The position numbers and the translations under genes are program-made. A DNA stretch of 64,000 nt from Gammaproteobacteria bacterium (GTDB lineage: Bacteria; Pseudomonadota; Gammaproteobacteria; Pseudomonadales; Pseudohongiellaceae): positions 62,001-126,000 of the forward strand of contig VMDC01000020.1 in assembly GCA_008081045.1 (NCBI GenBank), in the 5' to 3' direction. Numbering within the stretch: position 1 is the stretch's first letter; the number at the start of each line of letters is the position of its first letter. The notes under the pieces were generated by a model. It ran no database searches. It was given only the letters and a program-made list of their open reading frames with translations, and was not told where the DNA came from. Of this stretch, positions 36,846 through 47,492 are shown one piece after another.

Positions 36846-38756
36846 TCAGTCTTCGTCTTGCTCCAGGGTTTCCCAGGCTTCATACGCCGCCTTCAACTCG
36901 GAACGATTTTCCTCCGCTTTGCTGAGTACAGCCGCCACGTTGGATTGATCACCGTCATAAAAGCCCCCGGCTGCCATCTCGGTTTCCAGTTTCTGGGCCT
37001 GGCTCTCGAGCTTGTCGATCAGTTTCATCAGGCGTTCGAGCTCTTTCTTCTTCTTATTGGCATTTTTCCGGTCCGTCTGCATCTGCTGCGGTCTGTGCTT
37101 CGCGTCCTTGTCCGACGCTTTCGGGACGTTCGGTCCAGATGCAGCATGCTCCTGATCTTGAATGCGCTGCAGTGACCCTCCCCCGCGGGTCCAGTCGGTG
37201 TAACCCCCGACATGCGTTTCGACGCTGCCGCCGCCGGTGAACACCATCACGCTGGTCACGGTATTGTCCATGAACTGTCTGTCATGGCTCACCACCAGAA
37301 CGGTGCCTTCAAAGGAAATCAGAATGTCTTCCAGCAACTCCAGCGTTTCAATATCCAGGTCATTGGTGGGTTCATCCAGCACGAGGATGTTAGCGGGCTT
37401 GCTGAACAGCTTGGCGAGAATTGCTCGGTTCTGCTCCCCACCGCTGAGGGCTCCCGCCGGCGTGCGTACCCGGTCGGGCGTGAACAGGAAGTCATTGAGG
37501 TAGGTGATGGCGTGCTTTCGCTTGCCGTTGATTTCGATGAAGTCCTGCCCGCCACAAACGTTATCAATCAGGTTCTTCTCTGGGTCGAGGTGTTCCCGGA
37601 GCTGATCGAAATAGGCGATTTCCAGTTTCGTGCCCAGCTTGACGCTGCCCTCACTGGGCGTGAGATTGCCCAGTATCAGTTTAAGCAGGGTCGATTTACC
37701 GGCGCCATTGACTCCAATCAGCCCGATCCGGTCACCGCGCATCACAGTCGCCGACAAGTTTTTGATGACTTCCTTGGTATCAAAGCGGTGTGATACGCGG
37801 GTTAATTCGGCAACCAGTTTGCCAGATCGCTCTCCCTGGCTGGCTTCGAAGCTGGCCTTGCCCTGCTGACTTCGCCTTTGTCTCCGTTCTTCGCGCATCG
37901 CTTCGAGCGCCCGAACACGCCCTTCATTACGCGTCCGCCTGGCCTTGATTCCCTGTCGGATCCAGACTTCTTCCTCGGCGAGTTTCCGATCAAAGAGTTT
38001 ATTGGCGGACTCCTCCGCCGCGAGCTGTTCCTCTCTGAAACGCAGAAAGCGCTGATAGGTGCCGGCGAATTGGTGCAGCTTGCCTCTGTCAATTTCGGCA
38101 ATCTCATTCACCACTTTTTCAAGGAAATGTCGGTCGTGGGTCACCAACAGCAGCGCTCCGGTAAATTCCTGCAGCGCCTGCTCAAGCCACTCAATGGCAG
38201 GAATATCCAGGTGGTTTGTCGGCTCATCCAGCAGCAGGATTTCCGGTTCCTTGACCAACGCTCTTGCCAGAGCGACGCGCTTGCGCCAGCCGCCGGACAG
38301 GTTGCTCATGGCCTCTCCCGCCGGTAACTGAAGGCGGTCAATGATGGCGTCCACTTTCGTGCTGAGATTCCAGCCGTCATTCAGTTCCAGCTTTGCCTGA
38401 ATCTGTTCCAGCTCGGCGAAGCGCGCGGCATCCCCGAGAGACGTCAGATGATGGTATTGCTTCAACAGGTCGCCAACATCAGACAGTCCGTCGGCCACCA
38501 CGTCGTAAACGGTCTCACTGCCTGCCTCCGGCAGGGACTGCTCGAGCCAGGCAACAGCGGTACCGGGCCGAATCCAGCGTTCGCCCCCATCAGGCTGGGC
38601 AGATCCTGCAACGATCCTCATGAGAGTTGTTTTGCCGGCGCCGTTACGACCCAACAGGCCAATTCGCTGGCCTTTGGCGATCTGAAAATCAACTTCATCC
38701 AGCAAGATGTGTGTGCCGAAGTTCAGTGAGACTTTATCGAGGCGAAGAAGCGACAT
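36846..38756 (-). CDS. uup: ABC-F ATPase Uup
   Basis: Two ABC cassettes (GLLGRNGAGKTTLM, GLIGVNGAGKSTLL); LSGGWRKRVALARAL; coiled C-terminal Lys-rich domain. Confidence 0.92.
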   Translation of the reverse strand: MSLLRLDKVSLNFGTHILLDEVDFQIAKGQRIGLLGRNGAGKTTLMRIVAGSAQPDGGERWIRPGTAVAWLEQSLPEAGSETVYDVVADGLSDVGDLLKQYHHLTSLGDAARFAELEQIQAKLELNDGWNLSTKVDAIIDRLQLPAGEAMSNLSGGWRKRVALARALVKEPEILLLDEPTNHLDIPAIEWLEQALQEFTGALLLVTHDRHFLEKVVNEIAEIDRGKLHQFAGTYQRFLRFREEQLAAEESANKLFDRKLAEEEVWIRQGIKARRTRNEGRVRALEAMREERRQRRSQQGKASFEASQGERSGKLVAELTRVSHRFDTKEVIKNLSATVMRGDRIGLIGVNGAGKSTLLKLILGNLTPSEGSVKLGTKLEIAYFDQLREHLDPEKNLIDNVCGGQDFIEINGKRKHAITYLNDFLFTPDRVRTPAGALSGGEQNRAILAKLFSKPANILVLDEPTNDLDIETLELLEDILISFEGTVLVVSHDRQFMDNTVTSVMVFTGGGSVETHVGGYTDWTRGGGSLQRIQDQEHAASGPNVPKASDKDAKHRPQQMQTDRKNANKKKKELERLMKLIDKLESQAQKLETEMAAGGFYDGDQSNVAAVLSKAEENRSELKAAYEAWETLEQDED

Positions 38757-38777
38757 CAGAGATTCCGGTGTTAGTGA

Positions 38778-40574
38778 TCAGGCAGCCAGGTGCTGGTTTA
38801 TGACGCCCACAAACGCCGGGCCGTAGCGTTCCAGCTTCCGCTCTCCGACGCCCGATAGTTCACTGAATTCTTCCATGGTCTGCGGCAGGCGCAGACACAT
38901 CTCCTGCAGCGTGGCGTCATGGAACACAACGTAAGGGGGAACGCCCAGCTCTTCTGCGTAGCCGCGACGGCATTCCCGGAGTGCTTCCCACAGCGCAATG
39001 TCAACTTCCGGCGCCAGTTGAACTTTGGTCTGCGCCTTCGCGGCAGTCGGCTGAACGTCTTTGCGCAGCGCAATGGTTTCTTCCCCGCGCAGCAGGGGGC
39101 GGCATTTTTCTTCAAGCCGGAGGGCGCCAAAGCGTTCCAGATCGACACTCATATAGCCGCGAGCCACCAGCTGGCGGAAAACAGATCGCCACTGATTGTT
39201 GTTCAGATCCTGACCAATGCCGTAAACGGGCAGTTTCTGATGCCCGTACTGAAAAATCCTGTCATTGTTTGTGCCTCTGAGAACTTCAATCAGGTGATTG
39301 ACGCCGAAACGCTGCTCGGTGCGAAAAGCGGCGCTCAATGCCTTGCAGGCGGCCTCTGAGCCGTCCCAGGTCTCGGGCGGTTCGAGGCAGGTGTCACAGT
39401 TGCCGCAGGGATGATCCTGATGTTCGCCGAAATAGGCCAGCAGGGCCTGCCGCCTGCAGGTCGTGATTTCGCATAACCCCAGCATGGCGTTGAGCCGATG
39501 CTGCTCGGCCCGTTTGTGATGTTCACTGCCTTCAGAATTGGCCATCATTTGGCGAAGTTTGATGACGTCCTGCAATCCATAGATCATCCATGCGGTTGCC
39601 GGCTCGCCGTCGCGGCCGGCCCGGCCGGTTTCCTGATAGTAGGACTCGAGGGTTTTTGGCAAATCAAGATGAGCGACAAACCGAACGTCCGGTTTGTCGA
39701 TTCCCATGCCGAAGGCGATGGTGGCCACGATAATGACAGCTTCATTCCGGAGAAACAGTGCCTGATGGGCAGATCGCAACTCTGCGCTCAGGCCAGCATG
39801 ATAGGGATAGGCGTTGAGGCCCTGCTCACTGAGCCAGGCGGCAATGTCTTCGGTCTTGTTGCGGGACAGGCAGTAGACAATGCCGGAATCACCCTGATGC
39901 TCAGACTTCAGAAACTTTAACAGTTGCTGCTTGGCGTTGTGTTTTACGCCGATTCGGTAACGGATGTTCGGGCGATCAAAACCGGCAGTGAATTTTTCTG
40001 CGTCGTCTAACTGAAGACGGCCGACGATCTCCTCCCGGGTCCTGGCGTCGGCGGTAGCGGTCAGAGCGATACGCGGTACCGCCGGGAAAATCTCATGCAG
40101 CAGGCTGAGCTGCAGATAGTCTGCGCGAAAATCATGCCCCCACTGGGACACGCAGTGCGCTTCGTCGATGGCAAACAGCGCCAGTTCAGCCTCTTTCAGC
40201 AGCTGCAGGGTGCGCGCCTGGGTCAGCCGTTCGGGCGCGATATACAGAAGATCGAGGCCCCCTTCGACGAGTTGCTGTTCGATGGCTCTGACCTCATCGG
40301 CTGACTGGGTCGAGTTGAGAAATGCGGCTTTGACGCCCAACAGCCGCATCGCGTCGACCTGATTCTGCATCAGGGCAATCAACGGGGAGATGACAATGCC
40401 GCAGCCGTCTCTGGCCAGCGCAGGTATCTGATAGCACAGGGATTTGCCTCCACCGGTTGGCATCAGCACCAGGGCATCATTACCCGCAATCAGGGTTTGT
40501 ATGATCTTGTCCTGTGGTTGACGAAAGGCGCTGAAGCCAAAGATTTGCTGCAATATTTGGGTTGGGGCTGTCAT
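38778..40574 (-). CDS. recQ: ATP-dependent DNA helicase RecQ
   Basis: LMPTGGGKSLCYQIPAL; FAIDEAHCVSQWGHDFR; YYQETGRAGRDG; zinc Cys cluster CGNCDTC; HRDC-like C-terminus. Confidence 0.95.
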   Translation of the reverse strand: MTAPTQILQQIFGFSAFRQPQDKIIQTLIAGNDALVLMPTGGGKSLCYQIPALARDGCGIVISPLIALMQNQVDAMRLLGVKAAFLNSTQSADEVRAIEQQLVEGGLDLLYIAPERLTQARTLQLLKEAELALFAIDEAHCVSQWGHDFRADYLQLSLLHEIFPAVPRIALTATADARTREEIVGRLQLDDAEKFTAGFDRPNIRYRIGVKHNAKQQLLKFLKSEHQGDSGIVYCLSRNKTEDIAAWLSEQGLNAYPYHAGLSAELRSAHQALFLRNEAVIIVATIAFGMGIDKPDVRFVAHLDLPKTLESYYQETGRAGRDGEPATAWMIYGLQDVIKLRQMMANSEGSEHHKRAEQHRLNAMLGLCEITTCRRQALLAYFGEHQDHPCGNCDTCLEPPETWDGSEAACKALSAAFRTEQRFGVNHLIEVLRGTNNDRIFQYGHQKLPVYGIGQDLNNNQWRSVFRQLVARGYMSVDLERFGALRLEEKCRPLLRGEETIALRKDVQPTAAKAQTKVQLAPEVDIALWEALRECRRGYAEELGVPPYVVFHDATLQEMCLRLPQTMEEFSELSGVGERKLERYGPAFVGVINQHLAA

Positions 40575-40790
40575 TAAGGGCGAAGTATAGCGGCTATCGA
40601 ATCTTCAAGACCAACTTGTCTGCACTGGCTGGCCCGGCATCTGAAGCCGAATGAGGACAGAGCCTGCGCGGAGTGGTATTCACAAGCCCCGGTGGTTTCG
40701 TTGCCGGATTACAGCAGTGAGCTTCAGGGCATTGCAATTCGGCGGGTAAAGGCAGGATACTGACCTTTTGAACTTTCTCGGTGGGTTGCG

Positions 40791-43016
40791 ATGAAAAAGA
40801 AGTTTCTGTCACGAATTCTGGGTCTGCTGGTGCTATGCACTGTGGCCAGCGGTGCTGCCAGGGCGCAAAGCCTGTTCGGTTTTGATGACGAGACGGCTGC
40901 AGCACAATTGGCGCTGGAAGCGGAATTTGATGCCAGCCTGTCCGCTGCTGAGCAGGAGGAATGGCTCAGAATATTGTCCCGTGATCCCCATCATGTGGGG
41001 TCGGCAGAGGGCAGGGCTGTGGTGGATTTTGTGGCGGCGCGTTTTGAAGAGTGGGGCTACGAGGTCGAAATTGCCGAATATCAGGTTCTGTTTCCGTCGC
41101 CGCGCACCCGCGAGCTTGAACTGGTAGCGCCGTACCGCTACACCGCAGGTCTTGCTGAAGACTCTCTTGCTGAAGATCCGAGCACCTTCCGCGTCGACAA
41201 CTTGCTGCCACCCTACAACGCATTTTCCACAGACGGAGAGGTTGAAGGCGAGCTGGTCTTTGTAAACTACGGTACGCCGGCGGATTATGAAATTCTCGAG
41301 CGGTACGGTATCAGCGTTGAAGGAAAAATTGCGATTGCGCGCTACGGGGGCTCCTGGCGAGGGATTAAGCCAAAGCTGGCCGGAGAAAAGGGGGCAGTTG
41401 GCACCATTATTTACTCCGACCCGGCTGACGATGGTTACGGTGCAGGCGACACGTATCCTGAGGGGCCTTACAAGCACGAAAGCGGAGTGCAGCGGGGGTC
41501 GGTGATGGATATGCCGACTTATCCGGGCGATCCGTTAACGCCGTTTATTGGCGCAACCTCAGAGGCACAGCGCCTGGCGTTGGAAGATGCGCCAACCATC
41601 ACGGAAATACCGGTACTGCCTATCTCATACCGGGACGCTTTGCCCTTGCTTCAGGCCATGGGAGGCGAAGTGGTGCCGCGGGAGTGGCGAGGTGGATTGC
41701 CAATCACCTACCACCTCGGGCCCGGCCCGGCGAGGGTTCGCCTGAAGCTGGAATTCAACTGGGATATGGTGCCTGCCTACAACGTGATTGCCAGACTGGC
41801 TGGGTCGGAGTATCCGGATGAATGGGTCATTCGCGGCAATCACCATGATGGTTGGAACCACGGCGCCGCAGATCCTATCTCCGGACTGGTGGCTCTGATG
41901 GGAGAAGCCAAGGCGCTGGCTGAGTTGGCGGCCGAAGGCAAAGGGCCGAAACGCTCTGTGGTTTATGCGGCCTGGGATTCAGAAGAGCAAGGGCTGATCG
42001 GCTCAACCGAATGGGTGGAGCATCATGCCGCGCAGCTGGATGACCATGCCGTCGCCTACATCAACACGGATGGCAACAGCAGGGGCTTCGTGAATATCGG
42101 CGGCAGCCACGTGCTGGAAAAAATGGCCAATGAAGTTATGCGTGATGTGGAAGATCCGCAAACCGGAGTATCGGTTGCCGACAGGCGTCGTGCTCGCATT
42201 GAGGTCAATGGTAGTTCACAGGCGCGTGATGAACTGCAGCGGCGCAGCGACCTGCGCATCAGCCCGCTGGGTTCCGGTTCTGATTATTCGCCGTTTCTTC
42301 AGCATCTGGGCATTGCGTCGCTGAACATCAGTTTTGGCGGGGAAGGCTCTGACGGCAGCTATCACACGCTCTACGACACCTATGAACATTACACCCGGTT
42401 CCGCGACCCCGGGCTGACGTATAACGTCACCCTGGCGCAGGTGGCGGGACGTGCCACCATGCGTCTGGCAAACGCGCCGAGATTGCCCTTTGAATTTGTC
42501 GGTCTGGCCGACAACGTCAGCCTGTATCTGAGTGAAATTGAAACGCTGGCCGATACGATGCGCGAGGAAACGCTGGCCAACAATGCCCGTATCGATTCCG
42601 GCGTTTACGCTCTGGCACTGGATCCAACCCGCAGCCTAGTCGCGCCGCTCAAAAAAGCAGAGGTGCCGCATTTTAACTTTGCACCGCTGAAAAATGCGCT
42701 GGCGGAGCTGGAACAGGCTGCACAGGAGTATGCTGAGCACAGTCGTGGCGCAGCGGCTGCCACAGAGCGGGTGAACAAGCTCCTTTACACCAGCGAGCGC
42801 GAGCTCACCCGCGATGATGGCCTTCCCGGCAGACCCTGGTTTAGGCATCATATCTATGCTCCCGGCTTTTATACGGGCTATGGTGTAAAAACATTACCCG
42901 GAGTGCGTGAAGCCATCGAGGAGAGACAGTATGAGCTGGCGGAACAGGAAATCCACGTGGCGGCAGAGGTTATTGCCGGTATGGCAAGGCGCATAAGAGA
43001 GCTCACGGCGCAGTGA
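40791..43016 (+). CDS. M28-family metallopeptidase with PA-type and TfR-like dimerisation regions, exported
   Basis: IRGNHHDGWNHGAADPISGLVALM; YAAWDSEEQGLIGSTEW; GSGSDYSPFLQHLGI; signal peptide. Confidence 0.92.
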   Translation: MKKKFLSRILGLLVLCTVASGAARAQSLFGFDDETAAAQLALEAEFDASLSAAEQEEWLRILSRDPHHVGSAEGRAVVDFVAARFEEWGYEVEIAEYQVLFPSPRTRELELVAPYRYTAGLAEDSLAEDPSTFRVDNLLPPYNAFSTDGEVEGELVFVNYGTPADYEILERYGISVEGKIAIARYGGSWRGIKPKLAGEKGAVGTIIYSDPADDGYGAGDTYPEGPYKHESGVQRGSVMDMPTYPGDPLTPFIGATSEAQRLALEDAPTITEIPVLPISYRDALPLLQAMGGEVVPREWRGGLPITYHLGPGPARVRLKLEFNWDMVPAYNVIARLAGSEYPDEWVIRGNHHDGWNHGAADPISGLVALMGEAKALAELAAEGKGPKRSVVYAAWDSEEQGLIGSTEWVEHHAAQLDDHAVAYINTDGNSRGFVNIGGSHVLEKMANEVMRDVEDPQTGVSVADRRRARIEVNGSSQARDELQRRSDLRISPLGSGSDYSPFLQHLGIASLNISFGGEGSDGSYHTLYDTYEHYTRFRDPGLTYNVTLAQVAGRATMRLANAPRLPFEFVGLADNVSLYLSEIETLADTMREETLANNARIDSGVYALALDPTRSLVAPLKKAEVPHFNFAPLKNALAELEQAAQEYAEHSRGAAAATERVNKLLYTSERELTRDDGLPGRPWFRHHIYAPGFYTGYGVKTLPGVREAIEERQYELAEQEIHVAAEVIAGMARRIRELTAQ

Positions 43017-43074
43017 AATTAAAGTCCGGTTTCACCGTGGTCTGTGCTGGCGAGACTGAGCGTCTGCCAATCGG

Positions 43075-44325
43075 CTAGAACAGCTCAAAAGGCTGAAATT
43101 CACCGTGAAGTAAATCCTGTGATCCCTGATGCCCGAGCCAGCCATTGATCACGGTCTGATAGACACGCCGGAAATCAGTGGTGTAGGCGAGGTTGTCCTC
43201 CGGATTGAGCCGTGTGAGGCTGGGCAGCTCTCCGTAGTGGCCGCCCTGTACCTGTTTGCCGATTACAAACATGTTGTTCGCCGCACCGTGGTCCGTGCCG
43301 AGATTGACATTTTCAGGGACGCGTCGGCCGAACTCCGAAAAGATCATTAACGCGACATCATCTGCCCTACCAATTCGCTCAAGGTCCTGCATAAAGGCCG
43401 AGACGGCGTCGGAGGTGTAGGTGAGCAGTCGGCGGTGGACATTGTTCTGGAACACATGCGTGTCAAAGGCATTATTCCTGTATGAAACGTAGTACACCTT
43501 GGTCGGCATGCCGGCATCTATCAGGGATACCACTTTCGGCAAATCCAGGCTGTTCACCCCATAGTCTATGGGTGAGCTGTAGTTCTCCCAGGCCTGCCTA
43601 ACCAGACCCGACGCATCTTGGGCGCTGCGCGCGATATTCAGTAAAAAGTCTCTGGAGCTGTTGGACTGACTGCCGGTCTCGGCTACCCGGTTCAGCTCGT
43701 CTCGCTCCTCATAAAATGCTTCACGCGTGAATCGGGCAGGCTGATCGAACACAACCGGCACATGAGCCGCACTGCGAACGGCGAGAGACTGTCTTGCCGC
43801 GATATTGACGAGATAGTTTGGTGGCGCGTCGGGCGCGATTTCCCCAGCCAAGCGGCCAACCCATCCGTATTCATCTCCGCTGTTCGGGGCGGCTGTGTGC
43901 CAGTACGCCATCGAGGTGAAGTGTGAGTAGGAGGGGTTTTCATAACCACACCCGTGAAAGATAGCGAGGTTGCCATCTTTATAAAGGCGTTCAAAACCTG
44001 CCATGCCGCCGTTGAGACCGAAGTGATCATCCAGTATCCGTAGCTCCTGCTTCGGCAGACCAATGTTGGGGCGATGTCGATAGTAAGCATCGTCTCCATA
44101 GGGCACTACTGTGTTCAATCCGTCATTGCCCCCGGACAGCTCAAGGATCACGAGGATCTTTTCGTTGTCCGGCGCCGCTGCGGCTGCCTGGGCGGCCTGT
44201 CCGAATAATGAGGGCGCCAATACGGCACCACTCAAGCCTGCCAGACTGATTCCAGCCATGCCCTTTCGAAGTATTTCCCGACGGGTGAGTGTTGAGGAAA
44301 ACCGTCTGTTATTGGCTGTTTTCAT
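43075..44325 (-). CDS. DUF1501 family protein, Tat-like signal
   Basis: TRREILRKGMAGISLAGLSGAVLAP; VILELSGGNDGLNTVVPYGDDAYYRHRPNIGLP; FSEFGRRVPENVNLGTDHGAAN. Confidence 0.92.
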   Translation of the reverse strand: MKTANNRRFSSTLTRREILRKGMAGISLAGLSGAVLAPSLFGQAAQAAAAAPDNEKILVILELSGGNDGLNTVVPYGDDAYYRHRPNIGLPKQELRILDDHFGLNGGMAGFERLYKDGNLAIFHGCGYENPSYSHFTSMAYWHTAAPNSGDEYGWVGRLAGEIAPDAPPNYLVNIAARQSLAVRSAAHVPVVFDQPARFTREAFYEERDELNRVAETGSQSNSSRDFLLNIARSAQDASGLVRQAWENYSSPIDYGVNSLDLPKVVSLIDAGMPTKVYYVSYRNNAFDTHVFQNNVHRRLLTYTSDAVSAFMQDLERIGRADDVALMIFSEFGRRVPENVNLGTDHGAANNMFVIGKQVQGGHYGELPSLTRLNPEDNLAYTTDFRRVYQTVINGWLGHQGSQDLLHGEFQPFELF

Positions 44326-44344
44326 AGCTCTCTCCTCGTTCTTC

Positions 44345-46192
44345 TTATCCTAGCTGATACTCAGGTTGGCTCATAAGTAGATGCAGCATCATGCGCAGCG
44401 CATCTTCCATGTAGGTCTGCGCTGCCGGGATGTCCGATGTCCCGAGCTCTTCCTCAAGAAAACCGATTAACATATTGCGGGTATCAGAGCTTGGCGCGAC
44501 CCTCATGTATCGGAAGATAAAATAATCCACGACTTCGCTGGCGGTATTAAACTCCTGCTGGAGAACGTCTTCAGAGAGGCTGAGCCTCGCTGTATGACGG
44601 GAGATCGGCTTGACGCGCTGAATGGCCATTTGCCAGCCCCGAAAACTGCCGTAGCGGGTGTTAAAGTCTTCATCCCTGTCCGCTAACTGGTTGGACTCGG
44701 CCATGACTGCTCCTTCACCGATGTTGGAAGGCTGGGTTGCAGTAGTGATGTCCATGCCATCCCGAATCCGCTGGGCGACGCTCTGGATTTCACGGCTCCC
44801 GTTGCGCCGGTCGGGGGGAATGAAGTTGATATCCGGGAAAAGCACATCGCGGGCGAAATTGCCACGCTCCAGCAAAAGCCCCGGCGTGATCCAGCTCCGA
44901 CCTCCGGCCCAACCTGCTACAGTTGGCGGTCTGAACAGAGTCTGACCGAGCGAACCGGTTGTACGATTAAAATCTGGAACACCGGGTACGCTGTCCAGAC
45001 CGAGTTTTTTGTAGGTCGATATGGCCAGTTCAACAGGGCTTTTGATATGCGTACCTACTGAAGCGTCGCTGTAGAAATCCTTAGAAAGGAAAATCGTTTC
45101 TAACAGGGTAGCAATCTCGTAGTCTGCTTCCCTCAATACTGAGCCTAATTCGCCCTGCAGTTCCGTGCTCAGCTCGGTTCTGACAAAAAATCGATAAATC
45201 TTGCCTGCGATGTATTCGGCTGTCGCAGGCTGCTCCATAATCATTGCAATGATGTCTTCACCATCGAACTCGCCGGAGCGACCGAGGAATTCTTTGCGCC
45301 CATCGTCATGCTCATGTTCATTAAAGGCGAATTGCAGGTCTACGTAATTCCAACCGGTAAACGCTCGGGCGGCCTCACGAATATCCTGTTCCCCGTAGTT
45401 GCCAACGCCCATGGTGAAGAGCTCCATGATCTCCCGGGCAAAATTTTCATTAGGCGCTCCCTTGACGTTCACTCCGGCATCAAGAAACGCCAGCATTGCG
45501 GGATCCTTCGCCACCGCCAGCATGAGCTCTTGGAAATTACCGGTTCCCATGGCATGGAAGAGCTCCAGTTCTTGGAGTAGCTTTCGGTAATCCCTGACCT
45601 TGCCTTCACTGATCGCATAGTGTCCATGCCAGAACAAGGCCATTTTTTCCTGCAGAGGAGATTCGGTCGTCAGCATCCGGTTCGCCCACCAGTAGGCGAC
45701 TCTTTCTGTTTCAAGCCGGCTTGCACGCAGCCAGTAGAAGAACTTGTTTACGACTGGCTGAAGCCGACGATTGCCTTCCGGCTTCACCTTGATTCCCAGC
45801 GCTTCTCCGGTGCGTTTCGCCAGTTCAGTTGTTGCCGGTCTGCTTGGAGGGAATGGCTCCAGGCCCGGGTCATGAATTCCTGAATGATCAAACGGTACTG
45901 CGGAGGTATTCTCAGTCGCATCGAAATGCACCAATTGCTCAACCGCGCCCCGAAGGCCCAGTTCGAACAGCGCCTGAATTTGCTCCGGTGTCCCGCCAAA
46001 TCCGGCACGTTCAAGGAGATGAGCAGCGGTGTCATAATTCCAGCTGGACGCCGGCAGTGGATTCAGGTCGTCTTGCCAGGTATTGGGCACCGACCCGTTT
46101 GCGGCTAACGCAGAGCCGGTGAGGTAAATGGCGAGGATCACCCGCAGGCCTGTGCCGGCACGACGCTTTCTCTTGTCATGAACAAGCAGCAT
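44345..46192 (-). CDS. DUF1800 family protein
   Basis: HLLERAGFGGTPEQIQAL; PLQEKMALFWHGHYAIS; NENFAREIMELFTMGVGNYGEQDIREAARAFTGW; FRPPTVAGWAGGRSWI. Confidence 0.92.
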   Translation of the reverse strand: MLLVHDKRKRRAGTGLRVILAIYLTGSALAANGSVPNTWQDDLNPLPASSWNYDTAAHLLERAGFGGTPEQIQALFELGLRGAVEQLVHFDATENTSAVPFDHSGIHDPGLEPFPPSRPATTELAKRTGEALGIKVKPEGNRRLQPVVNKFFYWLRASRLETERVAYWWANRMLTTESPLQEKMALFWHGHYAISEGKVRDYRKLLQELELFHAMGTGNFQELMLAVAKDPAMLAFLDAGVNVKGAPNENFAREIMELFTMGVGNYGEQDIREAARAFTGWNYVDLQFAFNEHEHDDGRKEFLGRSGEFDGEDIIAMIMEQPATAEYIAGKIYRFFVRTELSTELQGELGSVLREADYEIATLLETIFLSKDFYSDASVGTHIKSPVELAISTYKKLGLDSVPGVPDFNRTTGSLGQTLFRPPTVAGWAGGRSWITPGLLLERGNFARDVLFPDINFIPPDRRNGSREIQSVAQRIRDGMDITTATQPSNIGEGAVMAESNQLADRDEDFNTRYGSFRGWQMAIQRVKPISRHTARLSLSEDVLQQEFNTASEVVDYFIFRYMRVAPSSDTRNMLIGFLEEELGTSDIPAAQTYMEDALRMMLHLLMSQPEYQLG

Positions 46193-46370
46193 GGTTTTCT
46201 CTTATTTTTTTCGAGGCCTTCAAACTAACCCAAATTGCCACATTTTTATATACTCCAGACCGATCTTGTGCGCTGTGTCGCTGTAGTCAGGGCTCAGAGT
46301 CGGGGAAATCCAGCGGCAGAGTCAGAACGTAGTGGCATGAGAACCCCAATTCTCGCTTCGGTTTATAAAA

Positions 46371-47348
46371 ATGTCGGCTCTCGCTTTTCTCATCTCCGAT
46401 TGGGTCATGACCTGCGTCAGGTTGATTCGACGCACAAGGCTGTCGGCCCTGCTCTGTCTTTCCGTCACCTCAATCGCCGAAGCCGGCACTATCGTAGAAG
46501 TGCAGACCTCATTCGGTAACTTTTATCTGGAGATTGATGAGGAATCTGCGCCCGTGACCGGCGGTAATTTCCTCAATTACGTCAGAAGCGGGCGATACAA
46601 CAATACCTTTATCCACGGCGCTATCGGCGGCTCTCTCATCCGCGGTGGCGGCTACACCTACACCAACTGCGCCGACGGGCCACAGAGAATCGAGCTGGAT
46701 GACCCGATCCCGCTTGAGGACACGGGGCTGTCAAATCTCAATGGCACCATCGCCGCGCTCAGGCCGTCGAGTGAACTCAATGGTGCGACCAGTGAGTGGT
46801 TTATCAATCTGGGTGCAGATACCACTCTGGATACTCAGGACGGCGGCTACGCCGTGTTCGGGAGAGTCCTGGGCGACGGTCTCAATGTGGTTCGCAACAT
46901 TTCCCTGGCCAATCTTGTGCGGCTGGGTTTCTTTCTGGAAACTCCCACATCCAACTATTTTCAGTCCACCGTTAACTGCCAGCAGTTCTCACGGGACAAT
47001 CTGATTCTGGTTCTGATGTCGGTTGTGAATGAGGATTCTCTGGCGGCAACGGCCAGCTTTGATGCGGTAAGTGAGTTATTAGAAGTCAATGTTGACCTCG
47101 GCGCTGACGGTTTTATCCGCGTACCATTCGCGGTTACAGTTTCCGACGAGCAGACCCTCATCAGTGCGCGGCTCGAGTCTGTGGTCGATTTGCAGGAGCC
47201 GGTGCCCAACATGGCCTCCTACGACGCCAACAGCGGCCGCCTGATACTGCCCTCAATCGGAATTGACGGAGAAGTTCGCTATCGCAATGTCGTTTTTGAG
47301 CTCAGCGACGCGACCTCAGCAACGTTTGTGCTGCGCTCCTTCGAATAA
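46371..47348 (+). CDS. cyclophilin-type peptidylprolyl isomerase-like protein with C-terminal extension, exported
   Basis: VEVQTSFGNFYLEIDEESAPVTGGNFLNYVRSGRYNNTFIHGAIGGSLIRGGGYTY; EWFINLGADTTLDTQDGGYAVFGRVLGDGLNVV. Start uncertain (46371 or 46407). Confidence 0.82.
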   Translation: MSALAFLISDWVMTCVRLIRRTRLSALLCLSVTSIAEAGTIVEVQTSFGNFYLEIDEESAPVTGGNFLNYVRSGRYNNTFIHGAIGGSLIRGGGYTYTNCADGPQRIELDDPIPLEDTGLSNLNGTIAALRPSSELNGATSEWFINLGADTTLDTQDGGYAVFGRVLGDGLNVVRNISLANLVRLGFFLETPTSNYFQSTVNCQQFSRDNLILVLMSVVNEDSLAATASFDAVSELLEVNVDLGADGFIRVPFAVTVSDEQTLISARLESVVDLQEPVPNMASYDANSGRLILPSIGIDGEVRYRNVVFELSDATSATFVLRSFE

Positions 47349-47411
47349 TCAGCCCTTTTGTAACTAAGTATTTAATCTCTGGTTTTTTGACCTGAGCCTC
47401 ATTATTCTGAT

Positions 47412-47446
47412 CCTGTACCTGTACCTGTACCTGTACCTGTACCTGT
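47412..47446. repeat. hexanucleotide microsatellite (CCTGTA), about 5.8 copies
   Basis: cctgta x5 followed by cctgt, read directly. Confidence 0.95.
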
Positions 47447-47492
47447 CACGGCGCGATGCCGCCGGCGACGTTGATGCTTCGGGAGATATCAG

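Noticed and set aside
43075-46192. DUF1501/DUF1800 pair as a novel system
   Set aside because: A widespread, well-known uncharacterised gene pair; nothing unusual in this copy.
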